NCBI GenBank assembly: GCA_913065125.1
Contig: CAJYAG010000005.1
Coordinates: 1 to 64,000 of the forward strand
Length of the DNA stretch: 64,000 nucleotides
Source: an uncultured Flavobacteriaceae bacterium
Lineage (GTDB): Bacteria > Bacteroidota > Bacteroidia > Flavobacteriales > Flavobacteriaceae
Direction of reading: 5' to 3'
Positions within the stretch are counted from its first letter, which is position 1, and each line of letters opens with the position of its first letter. Shown here one piece after another: positions 16,304 through 25,558 of this stretch. The notes beneath the pieces were generated by a model. It had not been told where the DNA came from. It did no database searches and saw nothing but the letters and a program-made list of their open reading frames with translations. The translations under genes and the position numbers were made by a program.

Positions 16304-18211
16304 TTACAATCTTTTATCAATAATACTTTGCACAACATCCGGATTTAATAAGGTAGAAATATCTCCTAAATTATCCATTTCATTGTGTGCAATTTTTCGT
16401 AAAATTCTACGCATTATTTTCCCAGAACGTGTTTTTGGCAATCCATCTGTAAACTGAATCTTGTCTAATTTTGCAATCGGACCAATGTGTTCTGTAATTA
16501 TTTGGTTGATTTCTTTTCGTAAATTATTATGATCTCTCGTTTCTCCAACATCTTTTAAAATCACATAACCATACAATGCATTTCCTTTTACATCATGCGG
16601 AAAACCAACAATGGCACTTTCTGCAACTGCAGGATGTTCGTTAATGGCATCTTCAATTGGTGCAGTTCCTAAATTATGTCCAGAAACAATAATTACATCA
16701 TCTACTCTACCTGTAATTCTGTAATAACCAACTTCGTCTCGCAAAGCGCCATCACCTGTAAAATACATATTATCAAAAGCTGAAAAATAGGTTTCTTTAT
16801 AGCGCTTGTGATTTCCCCAAATTGTTCTTGCCATTCCTGGCCAAGGAAATTTAACACATAAACGTCCTTCAACTTGATTTCCTTTTAATTCATCGCCATT
16901 TTCATCCATCAACGCAGGTTGAATTCCGATAAAAGGCAATGTTGCATACGTTGGTTTTGTTGGTGTTACATACGGAATCGGAGTAATCATAATTCCGCCC
17001 GTTTCTGTTTGCCACCAAGTATCTATAATCGGACTTTTCTTTTTACCAATATTGTCATTATACCAATGCCAAGCTTCTTCATTAATCGGTTCACCAACCG
17101 AACCCAACACTTTTAAGGATGATAAATCATATTTATCAACCAATTCAGTTCCTTGTTTTGCCAGCGCTCTAATTGCAGTTGGCGCTGTATAAAACTGATT
17201 TACTTGATGCTTTTCTATAATTTTCCAAAAACGTCCAAAATCTGGGTAATGAGGAACGCCTTCAAATAAAACTGTTGTTGCTCCATTTGCTAACGGTCCA
17301 TACACTATATAAGAATGTCCAGTAATCCAACCAATATCTGCTGTACACCAATACACATCGTTCTCTGTATATTGAAAAGCATTTTTAAATGTATACGCGG
17401 TATACACCATATAACCGGCAGTTGTATGAACCATTCCTTTTGGCATTCCTGTAGAGCCAGAAGTGTACAAAATAAATAGCGGATCTTCAGCGTCCATCAC
17501 CTCGGCTTTTCCTTCTTTAGATGCATTGTCCAATAAAGGTTGTAACCAAAAATCTCTTCCTTCTTTCATCAAAATATCAGAATTGATACGTTTTGCAACC
17601 AACACATTTTCTACTCCAAGACAACTTTCTAATGCTTCATCTACAATTCCTTTTAAGTCGATTGTTTTTGCACCACGATAAGATCCATCAGCAGTAATAA
17701 CCATTTTACAATTAGAATCATTTATTCTTGTTGATAATGCTTTGGATGAAAATCCTGCAAAAACTACTGAATGTATGGCGCCAATTCTGGCACAAGCCAA
17801 GGTTGAAATTGCTAATTCTGGAATCATCGGAACATAAATACAAACACGATCTCCTTTTTGAACCCCTTTACTTTTCAGCACATTTGCAAACTGATTTACA
17901 CGTTCATACAATTGTCTATAACTGATGTGTTCTGCTGCTTCATCTGGGTTGTTTGGTTCAAAAATAATTGCCGTTTTATCTCCACGAGTTGCTAAATGTC
18001 TGTCAATACAATTTTCTGTAATGTTTAATTTTGCTCCTTTAAACCATGCAACTTTTGGTTTAGAAAAATCCCAACTTAAAACGGTGTCCCATTTTTTTCT
18101 CCATAAAAAATGTTCTTCTGCAATTTCTTCCCAAAAATTTTCTGGTTCTCGAATCGATTTTCTATAAACTTGATAATATTCTTCTAAATGCTTGATATGA
18201 TAATTACTCAT
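16304..18211 (-). CDS. acs: Acetate--CoA ligase (acetyl-CoA synthetase)
   Basis: A 635-residue enzyme that makes acetyl-CoA from acetate, ATP and CoA through acetyl-AMP. Motifs in order: N-terminal ACAS domain with HLEEYYQVYRKSIREPENFW, the P-loop-like LYTSGSTGMPKGMVH, TWWQTETGGIMITP, and the C-terminal PKTRSGKIMRRILRK whose Lys is the usual acetylation site that switches the enzyme off. Length is normal. It has its own terminator and is divergent from the TSUP permease. It allows growth on or recycling of acetate. Confidence 0.96.
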   Translation of the reverse strand: MSNYHIKHLEEYYQVYRKSIREPENFWEEIAEEHFLWRKKWDTVLSWDFSKPKVAWFKGAKLNITENCIDRHLATRGDKTAIIFEPNNPDEAAEHISYRQLYERVNQFANVLKSKGVQKGDRVCIYVPMIPELAISTLACARIGAIHSVVFAGFSSKALSTRINDSNCKMVITADGSYRGAKTIDLKGIVDEALESCLGVENVLVAKRINSDILMKEGRDFWLQPLLDNASKEGKAEVMDAEDPLFILYTSGSTGMPKGMVHTTAGYMVYTAYTFKNAFQYTENDVYWCTADIGWITGHSYIVYGPLANGATTVLFEGVPHYPDFGRFWKIIEKHQVNQFYTAPTAIRALAKQGTELVDKYDLSSLKVLGSVGEPINEEAWHWYNDNIGKKKSPIIDTWWQTETGGIMITPIPYVTPTKPTYATLPFIGIQPALMDENGDELKGNQVEGRLCVKFPWPGMARTIWGNHKRYKETYFSAFDNMYFTGDGALRDEVGYYRITGRVDDVIIVSGHNLGTAPIEDAINEHPAVAESAIVGFPHDVKGNALYGYVILKDVGETRDHNNLRKEINQIITEHIGPIAKLDKIQFTDGLPKTRSGKIMRRILRKIAHNEMDNLGDISTLLNPDVVQSIIDKRL

Positions 18212-18252
18212 TATTGTTTTATTATTCTTTAGACAATCTAAAAATAGAAAAT

Positions 18253-18260
18253 TATATTTG
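18253..18260 (+). promoter_or_regulatory. Candidate -7 element of the TSUP permease gene
   Basis: TATATTTG fits TAnnTTTG and ends only 4 nt before the ATG at 18265, so the transcript would be leaderless or nearly so. No convincing -33 element is seen at the right distance. Confidence 0.35.
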
Positions 18261-18264
18261 CTTT

Positions 18265-19044
18265 ATGAATTTTCAAGAAGTTTTATCTGTTATAAATACA
18301 AATTGGCATATTGTTTTATTGTTTTTTACAATCGCGATGTTGTATTCTTCAGTTGGCTTTGGTGGCGGCTCTAGCTATTTAGCGGTGTTGGCATTAACAG
18401 GTTTGGCTTTTACACAAATTAGAGCAACAGCTTTGTTATGCAACATTGTTGTCGTTATTGGAAACGTATTTTATTTTCATCAACAAAAAACATACAATTT
18501 TAAAAAGGTAGTTCCCCTTGTTTTATGTAGCATCCCTTTTGCATTTATTGGCGGATATTTAAAAATCAGTCAAACCTTCTTTTTTATATTATTGGGTTTT
18601 ACCTTGTTATTTGCAGCAATTACGATGTGGATTTCTAAAAAAATTGTAGCATCCGAAGAAGAAAAAACAAAACTAAATCTTTCAAAAAATGCTGGTTATG
18701 GTGGGTTTATCGGTTTTATTTCTGGAATGGTCGGAATTGGAGGCGGAATTTTCCTAGCGCCATTATTGCACTTAACCAATTGGGACTCTCCAAAAAAAAT
18801 TGCTGCAACAGCAAGTTTGTTTATTTTGGTAAATTCTATCGCTGGTTTGGGCGGACAATATGTAAATCCGGAGTTTACAATTGATTGGAATCTAACAATA
18901 GTTTTACTAATTACCGTTTTTATTGGCGGACAAATTGGTAGTAGATTTAGCTCTAAATTCTTACAGCCAATTCAATTAAAAAAGGCAACCGCTATTTTGA
19001 TTGCCTTTGTAAGTATAAGAATTTTATGGAAATATTTATTTTAA
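18265..19044 (+). CDS. TSUP family permease (TauE/SafE-like)
   Basis: A 259-residue membrane protein with about eight helices. The duplicated glycine-rich signatures of the family are clear: YSSVGFGGGSSYLAVLAL near the N-terminus and SGMVGIGGGIFLAPLLH in the middle. TSUP proteins move small anions such as sulfite, thiosulfate, sulfoacetate or organic sulfonates; the specific substrate is not readable. The ATG at 18265 is preferred to an upstream ATG 17 codons earlier because it starts at the family N-terminus and lies just after a -7 element. Its 3' end overlaps the convergent hypothetical gene by 4 bp. Confidence 0.88.
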   Translation: MNFQEVLSVINTNWHIVLLFFTIAMLYSSVGFGGGSSYLAVLALTGLAFTQIRATALLCNIVVVIGNVFYFHQQKTYNFKKVVPLVLCSIPFAFIGGYLKISQTFFFILLGFTLLFAAITMWISKKIVASEEEKTKLNLSKNAGYGGFIGFISGMVGIGGGIFLAPLLHLTNWDSPKKIAATASLFILVNSIAGLGGQYVNPEFTIDWNLTIVLLITVFIGGQIGSRFSSKFLQPIQLKKATAILIAFVSIRILWKYLF

Positions 19045-19517
19045 GAACGTAATTCTTCAATTTCTTGCTGATAATCGTATTGTAAATCTTCGTGTAAAGA
19101 GCCAACTGCTTTCTGAATTAATATTACTTGTCTTTCAAAGGTATTTGTAAGTCTTGGACTTTTATTTATTGATGGTCTAAAAGTCTTTAATTTCTGACAG
19201 AAATACATCAACAATTCTACTTCTGTTTCTTTATTTTGAGAATACCGAATAAACTTTTTTGTCAGGGTTAAAATTTTTCGAACGCTTTTTCTGATGTAAA
19301 AATAACTATTGGTATTAATTTGTTCAAACAAATCGTCAATCTGTTCTTTAACGCTTTCTATATAATTTTCTTCATTAGAAGATTCGAACAATAAATACGT
19401 TAGTAATTCTTTGTTCTCTTTTTTAAATTTTGATAAACGCAAACATAGCTCAATCAATTCTTTTGAGTTTTTATAACTCAATTCATCTTTGATTTTTTTT
19501 ACCGTTACCGCTTTCAT
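19041..19517 (-). CDS. Helical protein of unknown function
   Basis: A 158-residue soluble protein, very rich in Lys, Glu and Leu and apparently all alpha-helical, that I cannot assign to a named family. There is no signal peptide. Heptad-like spacing of Leu/Ile is seen over most of the length. Its ATG directly follows the stop of the endonuclease/exonuclease/phosphatase gene with no gap, so it is translated as the third gene of the fabV unit. The gene-end overlaps the convergent TSUP gene by 4 bp. No function is proposed. Confidence 0.7.
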   Translation of the reverse strand: MKAVTVKKIKDELSYKNSKELIELCLRLSKFKKENKELLTYLLFESSNEENYIESVKEQIDDLFEQINTNSYFYIRKSVRKILTLTKKFIRYSQNKETEVELLMYFCQKLKTFRPSINKSPRLTNTFERQVILIQKAVGSLHEDLQYDYQQEIEELRS

Positions 19518-20318
19518 CTATTTCTGTAATTCTAAAGTCACCAAATATGCACAATGATCTGAAGCAATGGTGTCGCAAATAGTTTCTTTCGAAAGTACTT
19601 TCCATTTGCTCTTTGGATAATACATCACGTAATCAATTTTTTTAATGGGTTTATCAGAAGGAAAAGTCAATAATGGATTCGATTTATTATAGGAAGCTTT
19701 CCAAAAAGATTCTAAAATATTGATGGTTCTACTATTTGGCGTATCGTTTAAATCTCCAGTTAAAATTGTTGGATATTTATTATCAGAAAACACTTTATTA
19801 ATAGCTGTTGCTTGTGAGACTCTATCTGTATCTTCTTTTAAATGATCTAAATGAGTTCCGATAAATGAAATGGTGTCACCAGATTTTAACACCGTAGTAA
19901 TTTCTAAAGCAGCTCTTGGCTCATTTCCTTTTGTGTAAGGCAACGCAACATTTCTGGTTGACAAAAATGAATATTTAGACAAAACGCCTTCTCCATATTC
20001 GCCGCCATCATAATACATGGCTCTACCAAAAATTGACGCCATTTTTGTACGATAACCCAACTCTGTTGGCAAATCGTATTTCTTGGCTCTGTTGGTTTTA
20101 AAATCTACTTCTTGTAAGGAAACAAAATCGGCATCTGCTTTTTTAATGACGTTGGCGATAATATCTAAATCAAAACTTCCGTTAGTCGTTTTTCCATGAA
20201 GAATATTAAAACTCAACACTTTTACAGTTACTTTTTCTATACCTTTTTTTTGAGCAAAAAGTGTACCTGAAAAAAGAAAAATAATTAAAAATGGTATGAA
20301 TTTAAATTTCCTCAACAT
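19518..20318 (-). CDS. Secreted endonuclease/exonuclease/phosphatase family protein
   Basis: A 266-residue protein with a signal peptide (hydrophobic FIPFLIIFLFSGTLFAQ) and an EEP hydrolase fold. Catalytic motifs: SFNILHG at the first strand, SLQEVD with the metal-binding Glu, GTHLDHL, LTGDLNDTP, and the terminal IASDHCAYLV with the Asp-His pair. Family members cleave phosphodiesters in nucleic acids, sphingomyelin or inositol phosphates; the substrate is not determined here. It abuts fabV upstream and the helical protein downstream with no gap, so translation is probably coupled. Confidence 0.85.
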   Translation of the reverse strand: MLRKFKFIPFLIIFLFSGTLFAQKKGIEKVTVKVLSFNILHGKTTNGSFDLDIIANVIKKADADFVSLQEVDFKTNRAKKYDLPTELGYRTKMASIFGRAMYYDGGEYGEGVLSKYSFLSTRNVALPYTKGNEPRAALEITTVLKSGDTISFIGTHLDHLKEDTDRVSQATAINKVFSDNKYPTILTGDLNDTPNSRTINILESFWKASYNKSNPLLTFPSDKPIKKIDYVMYYPKSKWKVLSKETICDTIASDHCAYLVTLELQK

Positions 20319-21506
20319 TTAATGTTCACTAGGAATTTCTACCATTTCGTTTACATCAGCATCATAATCTACTCCATCAACTTTAAATCCGAATAAATTA
20401 AAGAAATCATCACTATATCCTTTTAAATCTCCTATTTCAGATAAATTTTCTGTAGTTGCAATTTGCCATAATTTATCAACTTCTGCTTGAACGTCTTCAC
20501 GCATTTCCCAATCATCAATTCGTATTCTTCCTCTAGCGTCAAGATTTAAATCACCACCAAACAAACGTTCACTATATAATCGTTGAATTTGCTCAATGCA
20601 TCCTTCATGAATTCCTTTTGATTTCATAGTTTTATACAACAAAGAGATATAAAGAGGGATCACAGGAATTGCAGAACTGGCTTGTGTAACCAATGCTTTA
20701 TTTACAGAAACAAATGCTTTTCCTCCAATTGATTTTAAATCATCAGAAATTGTAAAAGCGGTAGCTTCTAAATGATCTTTTGCTGCGCCAATAGTACCTT
20801 TTCTATAAACCGCTTCTGTCAATTTTGGTCCAATATAAGAATAGGCAACAGTTGTTGCGCCTTCAGACAATAAATTTTCAGCTTTTAGAGCATCCATCCA
20901 CATTTTCCAGTCTTGGCCACCCATAACTGCAACGGTATTTGCAATATCATCTCCCTCGGCAGGATTGATAGAAACTTCTGTTACATTTCCTGTATGAAAA
21001 TCTACTGTTTTGTTTGAAAAAACACCACCAATTGGCTTCAAAACAGATTTGTAACGAACTCCAGTGTCTGGATGTGTTCTTACCGGTGATGCAACACTAT
21101 AAATTACCAAATCAACTTGACCTAAATCATTTTTGATCATGTCTAAAGTCTGACGTTTGATTTCGTTAGAAAACGCATCGCCATTGATACTTTTTGCATA
21201 CAAACCTGCTGCATGAGCGTGTTTTTCAAAAGCTGCAGTATTGTAATAACCAGCAGAACCTGTTTTCCCTGGTGATGAAGGTTTGTCAAAATACACTCCA
21301 ATTGTAGCTGCATCAGATCCAAAAGCACTAGAAATTCTAGATGCCAACCCAAATCCTGTTGATGAACCAATCACCAACACTTTTTTTGCGCCTTTAATTT
21401 TTCCTTTTGATTTTACATAGTCAATTTGATTGATTACGTTTTGCTCACAACCTGTAGGGTGTGCAGTTAAACAAATAAATCCTCTTGTTCTTGGTTCTAT
21501 GATCAT
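20319..21506 (-). CDS. fabV: Trans-2-enoyl-CoA / enoyl-ACP reductase FabV
   Basis: A 395-residue NAD(P)H-dependent reductase of the FabV/TER family, which catalyses the last step of fatty acid elongation. The N-terminal MIIEPRTRGFICLTAHPTGC, the cofactor loop GSSTGFG (residues 47-53) and the catalytic Tyr-x8-Lys in YSYIGPKLTEAVYRKGTIG are all present, as is FGFKVDGVDYDADV at the C-terminus. FabV forms are typically insensitive to triclosan, an established family property. It is the first gene of a three-gene unit with no spacing. Confidence 0.95.
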   Translation of the reverse strand: MIIEPRTRGFICLTAHPTGCEQNVINQIDYVKSKGKIKGAKKVLVIGSSTGFGLASRISSAFGSDAATIGVYFDKPSSPGKTGSAGYYNTAAFEKHAHAAGLYAKSINGDAFSNEIKRQTLDMIKNDLGQVDLVIYSVASPVRTHPDTGVRYKSVLKPIGGVFSNKTVDFHTGNVTEVSINPAEGDDIANTVAVMGGQDWKMWMDALKAENLLSEGATTVAYSYIGPKLTEAVYRKGTIGAAKDHLEATAFTISDDLKSIGGKAFVSVNKALVTQASSAIPVIPLYISLLYKTMKSKGIHEGCIEQIQRLYSERLFGGDLNLDARGRIRIDDWEMREDVQAEVDKLWQIATTENLSEIGDLKGYSDDFFNLFGFKVDGVDYDADVNEMVEIPSEH

Positions 21507-21541
21507 AATTTGGTTGTTTTATGTTTTTATTTTGATTCAAG

Positions 21542-21624
21542 TTGTCATTTTAGACGTTAGGAGAAATCTCAAAAAAGAGGTTTCAAATATGAGATTCCTC
21601 CTCATTCTTCATTCGGAATGACAA
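21542..21624. repeat. Dispersed palindromic element (TTGTCATT ... AATGACAA)
   Basis: Terminal inverted repeats TTGTCATT/AATGACAA enclose an inner inverted repeat GGAGaAATCTC/GAGATTcCTCC with one mismatch. It lies just beyond purC and fabV in intergenic DNA. Related TGTCATT-type elements occur at 23745, 40602 and 40712. It resembles the small palindromic repeats common in flavobacterial genomes; RNA from it would fold into a long hairpin. Confidence 0.6.
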
Positions 21625-21629
21625 ACCTG

Positions 21630-22583
21630 TTATTTGTTTGGAGTTAAAAACTCCGTTACATTTTTATTAATTCTTTCTAATACATTTTCTGTAGTTGCTT
21701 TTACAAATGTTTCACCTGTAATTTGCTCATACAATTCTATATATCGATTTGATATTTCTAAAATTTTCTCATCAGACATTGCTGGAATTTGCTGGCCATC
21801 TTTTCCTTGAAATCCATTCTCTATCAACCACTGTCTTACAAATTCTTTAGATAGCTGTTTTTGATTTTCACCTTTTTCTTGACGTGCTTCATATCCATCA
21901 GCATAAAAATAACGAGAAGAATCTGGCGTGTGAATTTCATCAATCAATACAATTTTACCTTCTTTTGTTTTTCCAAATTCGTATTTTGTATCCACCAAAA
22001 TTAAACCGCGCTGTGCAGCAATTTCTGTTCCTCTGGCAAACAATTTACGTGTATAATCTTCTAAAACCAAATAATCTTCTTCAGAAACAATATTGTTGGC
22101 CAAAATGTCTTCACGAGAAATGTCTTCATCATGTTCGCCATTGTCTGCTTTTGTTGATGGTGTTATAATTGGCATCGGGAATTTGTCATTTTCTTTCAAA
22201 CCTTCTGGCATTGTTACTCCGCAAAGCATTCTTTTGCCTGCTTTGTATTCTCTTGCTGCATGACCAGATAAATAGCCACGAATAACCATTTCTACTTTAA
22301 AGGGATCACACAAATGACCAATTGCAACGTTTTCATCTGGAGTTGCCACCAACCAATTTGGAACAATATCAGCAGTTTCCTGCATCATTTTTGTTGCAAT
22401 CTGATTTAAAATTTGTCCTTTAAACGGAATTTGACGTGGAAGAATGACATCAAAAGCTGACAATCTATCGGAAGCAATCATCACCAATACTTCGTCATTT
22501 ATATTATAAACTTCTCTTACTTTTCCTTTGTACACAGATTTCTGTTTCGGGAAATTAAAGTTGGTTTCGTTAATTGTATTCAT
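21630..22583 (-). CDS. purC: Phosphoribosylaminoimidazole-succinocarboxamide synthase
   Basis: A 317-residue ligase of purine synthesis that joins CAIR and aspartate using ATP to form SAICAR. Typical segments: [59 protein letters not shown] and [28 protein letters not shown]. Length fits the longer eukaryote/Bacteroidota-type form (about 300) rather than the 237-residue E. coli form. It has its own promoter, so it is probably separate from phoH upstream. Confidence 0.96.
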   Translation of the reverse strand: MNTINETNFNFPKQKSVYKGKVREVYNINDEVLVMIASDRLSAFDVILPRQIPFKGQILNQIATKMMQETADIVPNWLVATPDENVAIGHLCDPFKVEMVIRGYLSGHAAREYKAGKRMLCGVTMPEGLKENDKFPMPIITPSTKADNGEHDEDISREDILANNIVSEEDYLVLEDYTRKLFARGTEIAAQRGLILVDTKYEFGKTKEGKIVLIDEIHTPDSSRYFYADGYEARQEKGENQKQLSKEFVRQWLIENGFQGKDGQQIPAMSDEKILEISNRYIELYEQITGETFVKATTENVLERINKNVTEFLTPNK

Positions 22584-22607
22584 TAATTATTGTGTTGTTG
22601 TTGCTTG

Positions 22608-22642
22608 CAAAAGTAAACTAAAGACTTTTTATGAACAACAAA
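22608..22642 (-). promoter_or_regulatory. Promoter of purC
   Basis: Minus-strand TACTTTTG (complement of 22608-22615) fits TAnnTTTG. TTG (22636-22638) lies 20 bp upstream, within TTTGTTG. The predicted start is about 20 nt before the purC ATG. Confidence 0.55.
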
Positions 22643-22645
22643 AAA

Positions 22646-23593
22646 CTATTCCGTTTCTATACTTTTATATGCTTTGATAATACTTTTTACCAATCGATGA
22701 CGAATTACATCTTTATCATCTAAATACACTTGTGCTATTCCATCAATATCTTTTAATGCCAACAACGATTCTTTTAAACCAGAAACTTGTTTTCTTGGCA
22801 AGTCAATTTGCCCAGGATCACCATTAATCACAAACTTGGCATGCTTTCCCATTCTGGTTAAAAACATTTTCATTTGATTGTGCGTGGTGTTTTGTGCTTC
22901 ATCTAAAATAACAAATGCATTGTCTAATGTTCTTCCACGCATAAATGCCAATGGTGCAATTTGTATCACTCCTTTTTCTAAATATGACTCTAATCTTTCA
23001 TGGGGAATCATATCACGTAAAGCATCGTATAAAGGTTGCATGTACGGATCTAATTTTTCTTTTAAATCTCCAGGTAAAAACCCTAAATTCTCTCCAGATT
23101 CTACAGCTGGCCTTGTTAAAATGATTCTGCGAACTTCTTTTTCTTTTAATGCTTTTACAGCCAAAGCAACTGCTGTATAGGTTTTTCCTGTTCCGGCCGG
23201 ACCAACAGCAAAAAGCATGTCGTTATTCTGCATTAACGAAACCATTTTACGCTGATTTTCAGTTTGCGCTTTTATCAATTTACCACTTACGCCATGCACC
23301 AAAACCTCTTTTGCTTTTACATCTGTTCTTTCTTCTTTTCCTGTAGATGTTAAAATGCGTTCAATACTATTTTCGTCTAATTTATTGTACTTATTAAAAT
23401 ACTTTATCAGCATTTCCATCCGTTTTTCAAACTCGTTTAAAATTTCTGATTCTCCGAAAATTTTTAAATTATTACCTCTAGCAACAATTTTAATTTTTGG
23501 AAAGTGTTTTTTTAAGTGTGCAATGGTGCTGTTTTGAGTTCCAAAAAAATCTTTTGGATTGATGTCTGTTAGCTCAACAATTCGTTCTGTCAA
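22646..23593 (-). CDS. PhoH family ATPase
   Basis: A 315-residue cytoplasmic protein: an N-terminal KH-like portion (about 1-110) and a P-loop ATPase domain with Walker A VGPAGTGKTYTA and Walker B RTLDNAFVILDEAQN, plus TRMGKHAKFVINGDPGQIDLP. PhoH/PhoL proteins are linked to RNA metabolism and phosphate stress; the exact role is not settled. The start appears to be TTG at 23593: an in-frame stop lies three codons upstream and the next Met is about 55 codons inside. The initial ELTDINPKDFFG matches the family N-terminus. Confidence 0.92.
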   Translation of the reverse strand: MTERIVELTDINPKDFFGTQNSTIAHLKKHFPKIKIVARGNNLKIFGESEILNEFEKRMEMLIKYFNKYNKLDENSIERILTSTGKEERTDVKAKEVLVHGVSGKLIKAQTENQRKMVSLMQNNDMLFAVGPAGTGKTYTAVALAVKALKEKEVRRIILTRPAVESGENLGFLPGDLKEKLDPYMQPLYDALRDMIPHERLESYLEKGVIQIAPLAFMRGRTLDNAFVILDEAQNTTHNQMKMFLTRMGKHAKFVINGDPGQIDLPRKQVSGLKESLLALKDIDGIAQVYLDDKDVIRHRLVKSIIKAYKSIETE

Positions 23594-23744
23594 ATGATTC
23601 TATTTTAATAGGTTAACAATCTGTAAATTGAAATTAATTACATAAAATAAAATGAGATAAAATCTATCTACTTTTTATACAAGAAAATTACGGATAAAAT
23701 TTTAGAATTGATTAGCTTTGTGTAAAATTTTTATGTTTTTTTTT

Positions 23745-23770
23745 AGATTCCCTTTTTCACGGGAATGACA
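23745..23770. repeat. Fragment of the TGTCATTCC-type repeat
   Basis: A short inverted repeat ATTCCC-N8-GGGAAT followed by GACA lies in the divergent region between phoH and the SAM hydrolase gene. The GGGAATGACA end matches the ends of the elements at 21542 and 40712. The rest of 23594-23837 shows nothing definite except a possible -7 match TAGCTTTG at 23713. Confidence 0.4.
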
Positions 23771-23837
23771 ATTTTAAACTGTGTTTAAGTAGTTCGCTTA
23801 AATACTCTTTTTAAACTCATTAACAGGTGATTTTTAC

Positions 23838-24668
23838 ATGTCTTTAATAACTTTAACAACAGATTTCGGAACTAAAGATCATTTTGTAGGAGCTGTAAAA
23901 GGTGCTATCTATACAGAATTGCCGGATGCTAGAATTGTTGATATTACGCACGAAATTTCTCCTTTTAGCATTACAGAAACAGCATATATTTTAAAAAACT
24001 CTTATAAAAGTTTTCCCGAAAAAAGCATTCATATTGTTGGTGTAGATGCAGAGTTGAGTCCAGAAAATAAACACATAGCAATCTTGTTAGACAATCATTA
24101 TTTTATTTGTCCAGACAACGGAATCATTTCGATGATTGCTTCAGAAATAAAGCCCACACAAATTGTAGAAATCAACATTCACGATCGTGTAGAAAGTAGT
24201 TTTCCAGTGTTAGATGTCTTTGTTCAAGTTGCGTGTTTTATTGCTCGTGGCGGAAGCTTAGGTGTGATTGGAAAAGAAATTCAGACCTATAAAAAAATGA
24301 CTGAAATTCAGCCTAAAATCAACGCCAATGAAACTCAAATTATTGGTAGTGTTATTTATATTGATAACTACGGAAATATCATCAGTAATATCAGCGAAAA
24401 ATTATTTTCTGATATTGGAAAAGGAAGAAACTACAAAGTAATTGCAAGGCGTTATACTTTTGATAAAATCAACAAAAAATACAACGAAATTATCAATTAC
24501 GAAATTGATGAAAATAGAAATCATTACGATGGCAATAGATTGGCTATTTTTAATTCTGCCGGATTCTTAGAAATTGCCATTTACAGAAGTAATTTAAATA
24601 CTGTTGGTGGTGCTTCTTCTTTATTAGGATTGGATTACAGAGATACTGTAATGGTAGAATTTTATTAA
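23838..24668 (+). CDS. SAM hydrolase / SAM-dependent halogenase family protein (DUF62)
   Basis: A 276-residue protein of the S-adenosyl-L-methionine hydroxide adenosyltransferase family, which splits SAM to adenosine and methionine with activated water. The N-terminal ITLTTDFGTKDHFVGAVKG with its Asp pair, DITHEISPFSI, FICPDNGIISM and the C-terminal DNYGNIISNIS segment are typical. The halogenase-specific 23-residue loop is not obvious, so hydrolase is the more likely activity. It leads a plus-strand series continuing through gldG. Confidence 0.88.
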   Translation: MSLITLTTDFGTKDHFVGAVKGAIYTELPDARIVDITHEISPFSITETAYILKNSYKSFPEKSIHIVGVDAELSPENKHIAILLDNHYFICPDNGIISMIASEIKPTQIVEINIHDRVESSFPVLDVFVQVACFIARGGSLGVIGKEIQTYKKMTEIQPKINANETQIIGSVIYIDNYGNIISNISEKLFSDIGKGRNYKVIARRYTFDKINKKYNEIINYEIDENRNHYDGNRLAIFNSAGFLEIAIYRSNLNTVGGASSLLGLDYRDTVMVEFY

Positions 24669-24685
24669 TCTTTTAAGAAATAAAA

Positions 24686-24982
24686 ATGTTTGTTAGAATT
24701 GTAAAAATGGGATTTCATGAAGAAAATGTAACAGCATTTTTAGACATTTTTGAGAACAAAAAAGAGAAAATAAGAAGCAATAAAGGTTGTCAGTTATTAG
24801 AATTGTATCGCGATAAAAAGGACCCAAGCATTTTCTTTACCTATAGTTATTGGGAAACCGAACAAGATTTAGAAAACTACAGAAATTCTGATTTATTTAA
24901 AGTTGTTTGGGCAAAAACCAAAGCATTATTCAATATAAAACCAGAAGCTTGGAGTGTTGATAAAACGGTGAGTTTACCGTAA
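24686..24982 (+). CDS. Antibiotic biosynthesis monooxygenase (ABM) domain protein
   Basis: A 98-residue ferredoxin-like alpha+beta barrel protein. Recognisable are MFVRIVKMGFHEENVTAFLDIF at the start, the CQLLELYRDKKDPSIFFTYSYWETEQDLENYRNSDLF core and the terminal KPEAWSVDK. Members include quinol monooxygenases and heme-degrading enzymes; the residues here do not decide which. It lies 17 bp after the SAM hydrolase gene and probably shares its transcript. Confidence 0.8.
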   Translation: MFVRIVKMGFHEENVTAFLDIFENKKEKIRSNKGCQLLELYRDKKDPSIFFTYSYWETEQDLENYRNSDLFKVVWAKTKALFNIKPEAWSVDKTVSLP

Positions 24983-25020
24983 ACAATTTTCAGTTATCAA
25001 TTAAGAATGAACAGTTATTA

Positions 25021-25557
25021 ATGAAGTCATTTTCTTTTACAGATTTTCCAGAAATAAACACAGAACGTTTGTTGTTGCGTCAATTAACTTTTAAGGATAT
25101 TGATGCCATTTTTAAACTGAGATCTAATACAGAAATCAACAAATTAATCACTAGAAAAACACCTAAAAATACTGAAGAAGCAACTGAATTTATTGCTGTT
25201 TGTCAACAAGAGTTTGAAAACCAAAATCGAATTTTTTGGGCGATACAATTAAAAGAAACCAAACAAGTAATCGGAACAATTGTGTATCACAATATTTCCT
25301 TAGAAAATAATTATGCAGAAATTGGGTACGAATTACACCCAATATTTCATCAAAAAGGGTTGATGAATGAAGCGATGGAAGCTGTAATTGAATTTGGGAA
25401 AACAACAATGCAATTAAAAACAATTGAAGCCTTTACGCATCAAAATAATATCGCTTCTATAGCGTTGTTAGAGAAACACTGTTTTGTTTTTCAACCAGAA
25501 AGAAAAGACGAAGGTTTTGAAAATAATCGTATTTTTCGTCTCGAATTAAATCAATAA
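25021..25557 (+). CDS. GNAT family N-acetyltransferase (RimJ/RimL-like)
   Basis: A 178-residue acetyltransferase. It starts with the RimL-type INTERLLLRQLTFKDIDAIF and has AEIGYELHPIFHQKGLMNEAMEAVIEFG, the acetyl-CoA-binding motif A, then IASIALLEKHCF. Such proteins acetylate protein N-termini or small molecules; the target is unknown. Its stop is one base before the gldF ATG, which places it in the gldFG transcription unit. Confidence 0.85.
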   Translation: MKSFSFTDFPEINTERLLLRQLTFKDIDAIFKLRSNTEINKLITRKTPKNTEEATEFIAVCQQEFENQNRIFWAIQLKETKQVIGTIVYHNISLENNYAEIGYELHPIFHQKGLMNEAMEAVIEFGKTTMQLKTIEAFTHQNNIASIALLEKHCFVFQPERKDEGFENNRIFRLELNQ

Positions 25558-25558
25558 T